From Salipiger bermudensis (lineage in GTDB: Bacteria; Pseudomonadota; Alphaproteobacteria; Rhodobacterales; Rhodobacteraceae), in NCBI RefSeq assembly GCF_020171625.1, contig NZ_JAIUZY010000008.1, forward strand, positions 1 to 64,000: a stretch of DNA of 64,000 nucleotides, in the 5' to 3' direction. Made by a program: the position numbers and the translations under genes. The notes under the pieces are model-generated. The model ran no database searches. It was not told the DNA's origin and saw nothing but the letters and a program-made list of their open reading frames with translations. Positions 36,438 to 43,978 of the stretch are shown here, one piece after another. The first letter of the stretch is position 1, and each line of letters opens with the position of its first letter.

Positions 36438-37286
36438 TTGAGACATGACACTGGCGGCCGCCTCACCCGGGACGGCATCCGCATTTACGACCCCGAAGAT
36501 TTCGCCGGCATGCAGGCCGCCGGCGCCGTCGCCGCGAAAATCCTCGACGACGTGGCGCCGCATGTGCGCCCGGGCCAGACCACGGGCGGGCTCGAAGAGG
36601 TGATCCGCGCCGCGGTCGAGGCCTCCGGCTCGACCTCTGCCACGATCGGCTACCGGGGCTATCAGCACGCCAGCTGCATCTCGGTCAACCACGTGGTCTG
36701 CCACGGCATTCCCGGCAGCAAGATCCCAAAGTGGAAGAACGACAGCCACGCCCGCAACGACGACACGCTGCTCGACGGGGACATTCTGAACATCGACGTG
36801 ACGGTGATCGTGGATGGCTGGTACGGCGACACCAGCCGCATGTATGTGGCCGGCGAGCCCAAGCCCTACGCCCAGCGGCTGGTGCAGGTGACCCATGACG
36901 CGCTGATGATCGGCATCGAGCAGGTGAAGCCCGGCAACACCTTCGGCGACATCGGCCACGCGATCCAGAGCTACGTGGAAAGCCACCGCATGTCGGTGGT
37001 GCGGGATTTCTGCGGCCATGGGCTTGGGCGGGTGTTCCACGCGGCGCCCAACGTCCTGCATTACGGTCGCGCCGGCAGCGGCGCGCGGCTCGAGGAAGGC
37101 ATGTTCTTCACCATCGAGCCGATGGTGAATCTCGGCCGCCCGGAAACCAAGGTGCTCAAGGACGAGTGGACCGCGATCACCCGCGACAAGTCGCTCTCGG
37201 CCCAGTTCGAGCACTCGGTGGGCGTCACCGCCGACGGGGTCGAGATCTTCACCCTGTCGCCCGGCGGCAAGTTCCACCCGACCTGA
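36438..37286 (+). CDS. map: Methionine aminopeptidase, type I
   Basis: A 282-residue metalloenzyme that removes the initiator Met from new proteins. Metal ligands are visible: Asp in NIDVTVIVDGWYGDTSRM (two Asp), His in FCGHGLGRVFH, Glu in FFTIEPMV and Glu in QFEHSVGVT. The only plausible start is TTG at 36438, with GGAG about ten bases upstream; the next in-frame ATG would remove conserved N-terminal residues. Essential gene, apparently monocistronic. Confidence 0.94.
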   Translation: MRHDTGGRLTRDGIRIYDPEDFAGMQAAGAVAAKILDDVAPHVRPGQTTGGLEEVIRAAVEASGSTSATIGYRGYQHASCISVNHVVCHGIPGSKIPKWKNDSHARNDDTLLDGDILNIDVTVIVDGWYGDTSRMYVAGEPKPYAQRLVQVTHDALMIGIEQVKPGNTFGDIGHAIQSYVESHRMSVVRDFCGHGLGRVFHAAPNVLHYGRAGSGARLEEGMFFTIEPMVNLGRPETKVLKDEWTAITRDKSLSAQFEHSVGVTADGVEIFTLSPGGKFHPT

Positions 37287-37289
37287 GAA

Positions 37290-37387
37290 GGGCGCTCTGT
37301 TTCCTGTGGCACCGGAATGAGTGCTTTAAATAGACAGAGGGGCTCTGTCCCCTGTCGCACCGGAGGTGCGCGCTTGAAATAGAGAGG
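37290..37387 (+). repeat. Imperfect 49-base tandem repeat after map
   Basis: Two adjacent units (37290-37338 and 37339-37387) share the order GGGCTCTGT, CCTGT-GCACCGGA, GTGC, CTT-AAATAGA. The second unit contains more G and C. The third block begins with the same GGGCGCTG but continues as the dispersed hairpin element. No coding frame is apparent. Confidence 0.6.
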
Positions 37388-37445
37388 GGGCGCTGCCCCC
37401 TCTTGGCCTGCGGCCAATTCACCCCAGAGGTATTTTTGAACCAAA
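37386..37445 (-). repeat. Dispersed intergenic hairpin element, copy 2
   Basis: In reverse orientation to copy 1: GGGGGCGCTGCCCCC (37386-37400), a perfect TTGGCC/GGCCAA hairpin (37403-37417) and the core, which on the minus strand reads TGGTTCAAAAATACCTC (37427-37443). The core is 16 of 17 identical to copy 1 while the hairpin arms differ, with compensating changes. This suggests the structure is kept. Confidence 0.65.
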
Positions 37446-37477
37446 GAAGCCATGAGCGCTGTGCCCCTGGCTTCTCT

Positions 37478-37507
37478 TCGTCGAAAATACTCCCGCCGGA
37501 GGCAGGC
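37478..37507 (+). repeat. Partial copy of the dispersed element, copy 3
   Basis: TCGAAAATACTCCCGCCGGAGG resembles the core and first hairpin of copy 1 and faces copy 2 head to head. Between them an 8-base inverted repeat AGAAGCCA/TGGCTTCT (37445-37452 and 37468-37475) closes a further hairpin. Confidence 0.45.
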
Positions 37508-37773
37508 CGATCCGTGCCTCCCGCTCAGGTTGGCGGCAAGGGCGCGCCGGGGCCAGATCCCCGGCGGTTTCATGATGCCGCGAGTGGTGCCTGCGCTTGT
37601 GACACGGACGGTGCGCCAAGCGCGACGCGGACCGCAAGGGTTGGTGCGGCGCATGGCAGGTCGTTTGTCAGCCGGGAGTGACGCCTCTCCTGCGCAGCCG
37701 CGCTCTCACCAGGAAACAATGAGGCGACCAGGATGTCGGCGCGCGCGGTTTCCAAGCTGCCGGAGCTACTCGC
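37508..37773. other. Intergenic region, no gene recognised
   Basis: The rest of the 487-base gap between map and rsmD. Short frames on both strands give arginine- and proline-rich translations without motifs. It may be decayed sequence; no RNA gene was recognised. Confidence 0.4.
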
Positions 37774-38331
37774 TCAAGCGGCGCGGAGAACCGTGACGTG
37801 GGTGTCGCCGTAGCGGCGGGTGTCGAGGAGGGCGAAGCCTTCGGGGGCCGGTTGCGGTGCGCTTTCCTCCCAGACGATCAGGGCCTCGGGCGCGATCCAG
37901 CCGCCGGCGCGGGCGGCGCTCAGGGCACGGGCGCCCAGATCCTTGCCATAGGGCGGATCGAGGAAGACCAGATCGCAGGCAGCCTCGGCCGGGGGCAGGC
38001 GGGTGGCGTCCCGGGCGATGAGGCGCGCGCGATCGCCGCAGCCCAGCAGCCGGATGTTGTCGCGCAGCAGCGACTGCGCCTTGCGCCCGTCATCGACGAA
38101 GGTGCAGGTCTCGGCCCCGCGCGACAGGGCCTCGAGTCCCAGCGCCCCGGTGCCCGCGAAGAGATCGAGGACCCGAGCGCCCTCGAAAGGCTCGCCGAAG
38201 CGGCCCCCGCCCAGCATGTTGAACAGGCTCTCGCGCACGCGGTCGGTGGTCGGGCGCAGATGCGCCCGCGGGTCGCCCTTGCCGACCGAGGTGAGCGGCC
38301 GTCCGCGCCAGTCTCCGGCGATGATCCTCAC
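37774..38331 (-). CDS. rsmD: 16S rRNA (guanine(966)-N(2))-methyltransferase RsmD
   Basis: A 185-residue methyltransferase that modifies G966 of 16S rRNA. The N-terminus VRIIAGDWRGRPL and RPTTDRVRESLFNML are RsmD signatures; the SAM site is VLDLFAGTGALGLEALSRGA and the catalytic motif FLDPPYGKD (DPPY). It begins with GTG overlapping the upstream flavoprotein stop as GTGA, so it is translationally coupled to a functionally unrelated gene. Confidence 0.93.
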   Translation of the reverse strand: MRIIAGDWRGRPLTSVGKGDPRAHLRPTTDRVRESLFNMLGGGRFGEPFEGARVLDLFAGTGALGLEALSRGAETCTFVDDGRKAQSLLRDNIRLLGCGDRARLIARDATRLPPAEAACDLVFLDPPYGKDLGARALSAARAGGWIAPEALIVWEESAPQPAPEGFALLDTRRYGDTHVTVLRAA

Positions 38332-39536
38332 GCTGTCAACAGGGCCTTGAGGTCGGTCCCGGGGTCGGTCACGGCCTCGGGGTCGGGGGATATTCCGGCC
38401 TCGATCAGGCGCTTGCCCACCATGTAGGCGCGCGGATCGTTCATCGCGTCGAGCGCCAGCAGCGTGGCACCGGCGTAATACCAGTGCGACACGGCATCGC
38501 CCGTCTTGCGCACCACCACCCGGTCGTAGCCCGCGTTGAGCCCGGCGATCTGCAGCTTGACGTCGTACTGATCCGACCAGAACCACGGCTTGGCCTCGTA
38601 GGCGCGCCCGACGCCCATGATGTTGTCGGCCACCGTCTCGGCCTGATCGATGGCGTTGCCGACGCTCTCGAGACGGATCTGTTCGCCGCGATAGGGGAAG
38701 GAGGCGCAGTCACCGGCGGCCCAGACGTTGGGCGCCGAGGTGCGACCCGTCGCGTCGGTGCGGATGCCGTTCTCGATGTCGATGCCGGCGGATTCCGCCA
38801 GCTCGAGCGCGGGCAGGATGCCGACGCCGGCGATCACGAAATCGACGTCGAGCGTGGTGCCGTCGGTGAGCTCGGCGGCGGAGACGTTGCCGTCCTCGCC
38901 GGTCAGCTTGCCGAGGCCCACGCCCTCGCGGATCTCGACGCCCTTCGCGCGGTGCAGCTCGCGGAAGTAATCGGCGGTCTCGGGGGCGGCGACGCGCTGC
39001 AGGATGCGCTCGGCCATCTCGACCAGCGTCACCCGGAGGCCGAGCTTGGCGGCCACCGCCGCCGCCTCGAGCCCGATATAGCCGCCGCCGACGATCAGCA
39101 CGCTGGCGCCCTCGGTGAAGCGCGGCTTCATGGCATCGACATCGCCGATGCCGCGGACGCAGAACACGCCGTCGAGATCGCCGCCGATGGCATCGGGCAG
39201 GCGGCGCGGATGCGAGCCTGTGCAGAACACGAGGTCGTCATAGGAGATCTTGCGCCCGTCGGCGATGATCGCCTTGCCCTCGGTGTCGATGGCGGTGACC
39301 GGCGCGTTCAGGACCAGCTCGATGTTCTGCTCGTCGTAGAAGGCGCGGGGGCGCAGGAAGAGCCGCTCCTCCTCCATCTCGCCCAGCAGGTAGGCCTTGG
39401 ACAGCGGCGGGCGCTGGTAGGGCGGCACCGGCTCCGCGCCGATCAGGGTGATTGCGCCCTCGAACCCCTTCGAGCGCAGCCGCGCCACCAGCGAGGCGCC
39501 TGCCTGGCCGCCCCCGATCACCACCACGTCGCCCAT
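38328..39536 (-). CDS. NAD(P)/FAD-dependent ferredoxin-reductase-type oxidoreductase
   Basis: A 402-residue flavoprotein of the putidaredoxin/rubredoxin reductase type. VVVIGGGQAGASLVARLR binds FAD, PPYQRPPLSKAYLLGE is the family signature, LIVGGGYIGLEAAAVAAKLG binds NAD(P)H, and NVWAAGDCASFPY contacts FAD again. No P450 or ferredoxin partner is adjacent. It is coupled to rsmD and diverges from the peroxiredoxin gene; an oxidative-stress link is possible. Confidence 0.88.
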   Translation of the reverse strand: MGDVVVIGGGQAGASLVARLRSKGFEGAITLIGAEPVPPYQRPPLSKAYLLGEMEEERLFLRPRAFYDEQNIELVLNAPVTAIDTEGKAIIADGRKISYDDLVFCTGSHPRRLPDAIGGDLDGVFCVRGIGDVDAMKPRFTEGASVLIVGGGYIGLEAAAVAAKLGLRVTLVEMAERILQRVAAPETADYFRELHRAKGVEIREGVGLGKLTGEDGNVSAAELTDGTTLDVDFVIAGVGILPALELAESAGIDIENGIRTDATGRTSAPNVWAAGDCASFPYRGEQIRLESVGNAIDQAETVADNIMGVGRAYEAKPWFWSDQYDVKLQIAGLNAGYDRVVVRKTGDAVSHWYYAGATLLALDAMNDPRAYMVGKRLIEAGISPDPEAVTDPGTDLKALLTA

Positions 39537-39623
39537 ATGCCTGCCCCCGGATTTTGCATTTGCCTCTTCGCGCGCAGCCTATATCCCTGAGGCTGGAAAA
39601 CGCAATCAAGGGAGACGCGCGAC

Positions 39624-40112
39624 ATGGCCATTTCCAAAGGGGATACGTTGCCGGACGCAACGCTGGTGCAGTTCGGCGAGAACGGACCGGAAGCGGTCGA
39701 GCTCGGTGAGAAGCTCAAGGGCCGCAAGGTGGTGATCTTCGCGGTGCCCGGCGCCTTCACCCCGACCTGCCACTCGGCGCATGTGCCGAGCTTCATCCGC
39801 ACCAAGAACGACTTCGCCGAAAAGGGCGTCGACGAGATCATCTGCGTGTCGGTCAACGACCCCTTCGTGCTGAAGGCCTGGGGCGAGACGACCGGCGCCA
39901 GCGAGGCCGGCATCACCATGCTGGGCGATCCCGAGAGCGCCTTCACCAAGGCCATCGGCATGGACTTCACCGCGCCGCCCGCGGGCCTGATCGCCCGTTC
40001 GAAGCGCTATGCGATGCTGGTCGAGGACGGCACCGTCACGCTGCTGCACGCCGAGGCGAACCCCGGCGCGTGCGAGATTTCCGCCGGCGAGGGCCTGCTC
40101 GAGGCGATGTGA
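39624..40112 (+). CDS. Peroxiredoxin (Prx5/AhpE-like, redoxin family)
   Basis: A 162-residue thiol peroxidase that reduces peroxides. The peroxidatic Cys sits in VPGAFTPTCHSAHVPSF, typical of Prx5; a second Cys in NPGACEISAGE may be the resolving residue, and DEIICVSVND contains a third. AAGGGAG precedes the ATG. It faces the flavin reductase gene divergently, which could supply electrons (inference). Confidence 0.93.
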   Translation: MAISKGDTLPDATLVQFGENGPEAVELGEKLKGRKVVIFAVPGAFTPTCHSAHVPSFIRTKNDFAEKGVDEIICVSVNDPFVLKAWGETTGASEAGITMLGDPESAFTKAIGMDFTAPPAGLIARSKRYAMLVEDGTVTLLHAEANPGACEISAGEGLLEAM

Positions 40113-40131
40113 TGCATGATGCGGGCGCAGT

Positions 40132-40668
40132 ATGGCTGCGCCCGCACAGGCTGCTGGCGGGCGCAAAATGCGACGATACCCGAAAATAGCGCCCTATCAC
40201 TGCGGCCCGTACCGCGTTGCTGGGATATTGCAGGATCCCGGAACGATCTACGGGGCGGGGTGCAACGCGGTCAGAACCGGGGAGATCGGAGTCCTAAACG
40301 GAGATCCCACGGCAAATCTCCTCAAGATCGCGCTGGAGGCCAACGGAATTCCGCTGGCTGAATATCTGCCAATGAATGCGGTGCCTTGGTACGATGCGCC
40401 GGCGAGCCGTGGTGCGGCTATCCTGAGAGAGGGGGCGCGGTTTAATCGGGATCTCTTGCTTGCGCACGAAGTGAAACTGGTGCTCCTGATGGGCACGCAG
40501 GCTCATCGGTGCGAACGCTACCTCGAGCTTCCGAGCGATGTGGTCACGCGGCGTCTACCCCACCCAGGACGGCTGGGGCTGATCAATTTCAGGGTGGACG
40601 GCGTGCGGATCGGTGCGGAACGGTCGCGAGAAGTTCTTATCTCGGGATTTCGCCCGGTCGAAACTTAG
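40132..40668 (+). CDS. Uracil-DNA glycosylase superfamily-like protein
   Basis: A 178-residue protein (166 if it begins at the ATG at 40168; neither start has a clear ribosome-binding site). UDG-superfamily-like blocks occur in order: GILQDPGTIYGAG, NGDPTANLLKIALEANG, MNAVPWYD, VLLMGTQAHR and LPHPGRLG, the last resembling the HPS-type DNA-intercalating loop. It may remove damaged bases or be a divergent member with another nucleic-acid role. G+C is visibly lower than in its neighbours and codons are less biased, so it may have been acquired. Confidence 0.55.
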   Translation: MAAPAQAAGGRKMRRYPKIAPYHCGPYRVAGILQDPGTIYGAGCNAVRTGEIGVLNGDPTANLLKIALEANGIPLAEYLPMNAVPWYDAPASRGAAILREGARFNRDLLLAHEVKLVLLMGTQAHRCERYLELPSDVVTRRLPHPGRLGLINFRVDGVRIGAERSREVLISGFRPVET

Positions 40669-40693
40669 CGCGCTCCGCCCCGTTGCGCGCCGG

Positions 40694-41299
40694 TCAGCCG
40701 GCGCGCTTGAGGTCCGCGATCATCGCGTCGATGTCGCCGCGGCGGCGGTCGAGCATGGCGCCGATCTCGGTCCGTTCGGTGAGCAGCATGTTCACCCCCT
40801 CGACATACATGTTGTAGAAGCGCCCCGACGCCTCGCCGACGAAGAAGGTCACGTCGAAGGGCGACTCCCCGCGCAGCAGGGCAGTGGTCGACACCTGGTA
40901 GGCGTTCTTGACCTTCTTGGTGCCTTCGATCTCAAGCTGGCCGCCGATGAACTTGCGGAACTGCTTGCCGTACTTGCGGCTGGCATAGCCCGCGAAGGCA
41001 TCGGTGAAGGCCTTCTTCTGCGCCGGGGAAGCGCGCCGGCCGTCTGCGCCCATCGCGTAGGCCGCGATGTAGGGCATGTCGCCATAGGTGCGGAAGATGC
41101 GTTCGAAATCGGCGATCATCGCGGCTTCGGATTTGCCCGAGTCGATCACCCGGTTGATATCCGCGAGCATGCGCTCGACCAGATCCGCGGCCTGCGCGCT
41201 GCTCACGGCCAGCGCGGCGCCGGGGAGCAGGGCGCAGAGCGCCGCCGCCCCGCCGCCCGCGACAAGATCCCTGCGGGTCAGAAAGTGCCGGGTCATCAA
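40694..41299 (-). CDS. mlaC: Phospholipid-binding protein MlaC
   Basis: A 201-residue periplasmic carrier that moves phospholipids between the outer-membrane MlaA complex and the inner-membrane MlaFEDB transporter. The N-terminus HFLTRRDLVAGGGAAALCALL has twin arginines, so Tat export is possible. Family patterns are DFERIFRTYGDMPYIAAYAMG and FVGEASGRFYNMYVEGVN. It overlaps mlaA by 4 bases. The transporter genes mlaFED are not in this window. Confidence 0.9.
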   Translation of the reverse strand: MMTRHFLTRRDLVAGGGAAALCALLPGAALAVSSAQAADLVERMLADINRVIDSGKSEAAMIADFERIFRTYGDMPYIAAYAMGADGRRASPAQKKAFTDAFAGYASRKYGKQFRKFIGGQLEIEGTKKVKNAYQVSTTALLRGESPFDVTFFVGEASGRFYNMYVEGVNMLLTERTEIGAMLDRRRGDIDAMIADLKRAG

Positions 41300-42048
41300 A
41301 AGCCCTCCGTGTCCAGTGCTTCGGGATCGATATAGCCCGCCGCGCCGGTCTCGGTATCTCCGATCTGGTGACGGCGGTAGGCGAGATAGCTGTTGCGGGT
41401 CTGGGCGTAGCTGTCGGCGCTGTCGTAGAGCAGCGTGTCGAGCGTGTCGCCATAGGCCACCCGGTCGGCCACCTTGCCGGCGGTACGGATGCCCACCGAA
41501 TAGTAGCGCTCGGGGGCGGGCAGGGTGAAATAGCCCAGCGGGTTCAGGGCCAGATCGACGACCTTGCCCACGGCCTCGCGCTCGGTGGCGGGGCCGATGA
41601 GCGGCAGCTCGATATAGGCGCCTTCCGGCACGCCCCAGACATAGAGCGTCTCGCCGAAATCGCTCTTGTCCTCGGGCAGGCCGATCCGGCTCGCGACATC
41701 GAACAGCCCGGCCAGACCGACGGTGGCGTTCACCCCGAAGCGCGCGGTGTTCAGCGCGGCGCGACCGGGGCGGGCCTGCAGCAGCTGGTTCACCACGGTC
41801 TGCGGCGTGCGGACCGTGTCGGCCACGTTCGAGACCCCCGCGAGCACCGGCGCGGGGATGGCGCTGGCGCCACCTGCGCCACCGCCGCCAAGCGCGGAAT
41901 CAACGCGCTTGTTGAAGGCGTGAACGCGGCGGTTGCCGGGTTCCTGGGGGTCGAAGATGCCATCCGGCGCGTCGCCCGGGCCCGGAACGGCACAAGCCGT
42001 GAGCAACAGGGCCGCGATGACCGGGGCGAGGGGCTTCAGTGTCGGCAT
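41296..42048 (-). CDS. mlaA: Outer-membrane lipoprotein MlaA (VacJ)
   Basis: A 250-residue lipoprotein (lipobox LLTAC) that extracts misplaced phospholipids from the outer leaflet. DPQEPGNRRVHAFNKRVD, the family's N-terminal motif, and NTARFGVNATVGLAGLFDVAS and GETLYVWGVPEGAYIELPL are all present. A Gly/Ala-rich insert (LGGGGAGGASA) follows the first motif. It is coupled to mlaC and diverges from the type I secretion genes. Confidence 0.93.
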   Translation of the reverse strand: MPTLKPLAPVIAALLLTACAVPGPGDAPDGIFDPQEPGNRRVHAFNKRVDSALGGGGAGGASAIPAPVLAGVSNVADTVRTPQTVVNQLLQARPGRAALNTARFGVNATVGLAGLFDVASRIGLPEDKSDFGETLYVWGVPEGAYIELPLIGPATEREAVGKVVDLALNPLGYFTLPAPERYYSVGIRTAGKVADRVAYGDTLDTLLYDSADSYAQTRNSYLAYRRHQIGDTETGAAGYIDPEALDTEGF

Positions 42049-42077
42049 ACCGCACTCACCCGCAATTAAAGTGCATT

Positions 42078-42162
42078 GGAAATTTCCGTTCTTGCTATAG
42101 AAGGACCCATAATTGCAGATTGAGCCGGCGCCACAAGCAAGCGGCGCTCAGGGAATTTCCCT
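42078..42162. promoter_or_regulatory. Pair of GGAA-TTTCC palindromes between mlaA and the secretion genes
   Basis: The 199-base divergent spacer has GGAAATTTCC (42078-42087, perfect) and AGGGAATTTCCCT (42150-42162, one central base). Their centres are about 73 bases apart, close to seven helical turns. The spacer is AT-richer than surrounding genes. A dimeric regulator binding both sites is possible; none is identified. Confidence 0.35.
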
Positions 42163-42247
42163 GTGTCGGATTGGCGACAGGATGAAGATTAAGACTTCTC
42201 CGCGTACACTGCGGTAAACAAGTCGACTTAAGGAGAGCGCATTCCAG

Positions 42248-43978
42248 ATGCTACCGCGTTCGAAAGACGCCGGGCGGGACGAGCTGATCGCCGCGCGACG
42301 GCAGAGCAGGCCTTACTATTGGTTCGTGGCGATCTTCAGTTTCTTCGTGAACCTGCTGATGCTGACCGGCCCGCTCTACATGCTGCAGGTCTACGACCGG
42401 GTGCTGGGATCGCGCTCGATCGCGACGCTCATCGCGCTGTCGGCCCTCGTGGTCTTTCTCTACGGCATGATGGGCATCCTCGACTATGCCCGCGGGCGCG
42501 TCATGGCGCGGGTCGCCGCGCGGTTCCAGGCGGCGATGGACGTGCGCGTGTTCGACGCGGTGATGCGCCGCGCCGCGGTCAAGCCGGATGAGCTCTCCGC
42601 CACCGGCCTCAAGGATCTCGAGGCGATCCAGCGGCTGATGTCCTCGCCGGTGCTGATGGCCTTCTTCGACATGCCGTGGACCCCGTTCTTCATCGCCGGC
42701 ATCTTCGTCTTCCATCCGTGGCTCGGCTACCTTGCGCTGGCCGGCGGGGTGATCCTGATCTTCGTGACCGTGCTGAACCAGACGTTCAGCCGCGCGCCGA
42801 CGCTGAAATCGAACCACGCGCTGCTGGTCGCCGAACGCAACTCGGACGAGATCCGCAACGAGGCCGAGATGGTGCAGTCCCTCGGGATGCGTCAGGATGC
42901 CTTCCGGCGCTGGAACACCGCGCGCTCGGACGCGCTGCGCGGCCAGATCGGCACCAGCGACATCATTGGCACCTTCACCGTCGCCACCAAGACCTTCCGC
43001 CTGTTCCTGCAATCGGCGATGCTCGGGCTCGGCGCCTATCTCGTGCTGCAGGGCGAACTGACGCCCGGTGCGATGATCGCGGGCTCGATCCTGATGGGGC
43101 GGGCCCTCGCACCGATCGAGCTTGCCATCGGCCAGTGGCCCGCGGTGACCCGCGCCCGCAAGGGCTGGGACAGCCTGGCACAGCTTCTGACCGAAGAACC
43201 CCCCGAGGCGCAGCGCCTGCCGCTGCCCAAGCCCGAGGCGCGGCTCGAGGTCACGCAGCTGACCATCGTGCCACCGGGTGAGCATCAGGCGTCGCTGCGG
43301 CTGGTGAGCTTCGATCTCGAACCCGGGCACGCGCTTGGCGTGATTGGCTCGTCCGGGGCCGGCAAGTCGACGCTGGCGCGCGCCCTGACCGGCACCTGGG
43401 CGCCCGCCGGCGGCAAGATCCGGCTCGACGGGGCCGCGCTCGACCAGTACGGCCAGTCGCTGGGCGAGCATATCGGCTACCTGCCGCAGCGGGTGACCCT
43501 GTTCAATGGCACCATCGCCGAGAACATCGCACGCCTGTCCCACACGCCCGACCCCGCCAAGATCGTCGAGGCCGCGCGCAAGGCCGACGCTCACGAGATG
43601 ATCCTCAAGATGCCGCAGGGCTACGACACCAAGGTGTCCTCCACCGGCGGTCGCCTTTCGGGCGGGCAGATGCAGCGCATCGGTCTGGCCCGGGCGATGT
43701 ATGGCGATCCGGTGCTGCTGGTGCTCGACGAACCCAACTCGAACCTCGACAACGAGGGCTCCGAGGCGGTGAACCAGGCGATCCGCAAGATGAAGGCCGA
43801 GGGCAAGACGGTGATCATCATGGCGCACCGGCCCTCGGCGATCCGCGAATGCGATCTGCTCCTGATGCTCGAGCATGGCACCCGCGCGGCGTTCGGCCCG
43901 AAGGAAGAGGTGCTGCGCTCGCGGGTCAGGAACCACGAGCAGATTGCCACGGCCGCCGGCCCGGGAGGTGTGAGATGA
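42248..43978 (+). CDS. Type I secretion ABC transporter, PrtD family
   Basis: A 576-residue permease-ATPase of the protease/RTX exporter type. The membrane domain (about residues 20-300) starts YYWFVAIFSFFVNLLMLTGPLYMLQVYDRV, typical of PrtD. The ATPase has GSSGAGKSTLARAL (Walker A), RLSGGQMQRIGLARAM (signature) and VLLVLDEPNSNLD (Walker B). It overlaps the HlyD-family gene in an ATGA. No RTX or other substrate gene is nearby. Confidence 0.93.
   Translation: MLPRSKDAGRDELIAARRQSRPYYWFVAIFSFFVNLLMLTGPLYMLQVYDRVLGSRSIATLIALSALVVFLYGMMGILDYARGRVMARVAARFQAAMDVRVFDAVMRRAAVKPDELSATGLKDLEAIQRLMSSPVLMAFFDMPWTPFFIAGIFVFHPWLGYLALAGGVILIFVTVLNQTFSRAPTLKSNHALLVAERNSDEIRNEAEMVQSLGMRQDAFRRWNTARSDALRGQIGTSDIIGTFTVATKTFRLFLQSAMLGLGAYLVLQGELTPGAMIAGSILMGRALAPIELAIGQWPAVTRARKGWDSLAQLLTEEPPEAQRLPLPKPEARLEVTQLTIVPPGEHQASLRLVSFDLEPGHALGVIGSSGAGKSTLARALTGTWAPAGGKIRLDGAALDQYGQSLGEHIGYLPQRVTLFNGTIAENIARLSHTPDPAKIVEAARKADAHEMILKMPQGYDTKVSSTGGRLSGGQMQRIGLARAMYGDPVLLVLDEPNSNLDNEGSEAVNQAIRKMKAEGKTVIIMAHRPSAIRECDLLLMLEHGTRAAFGPKEEVLRSRVRNHEQIATAAGPGGVR

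Noticed and set aside
37290-37507. A possible CRISPR array.
   Set aside because: Only two tandem 49-base units without spacers, and no cas genes.
37452-37796. A 114-codon open frame in the map-rsmD gap.
   Set aside because: No ribosome-binding site, Arg-rich translation, and it crosses repeat elements and the rsmD 3' end.
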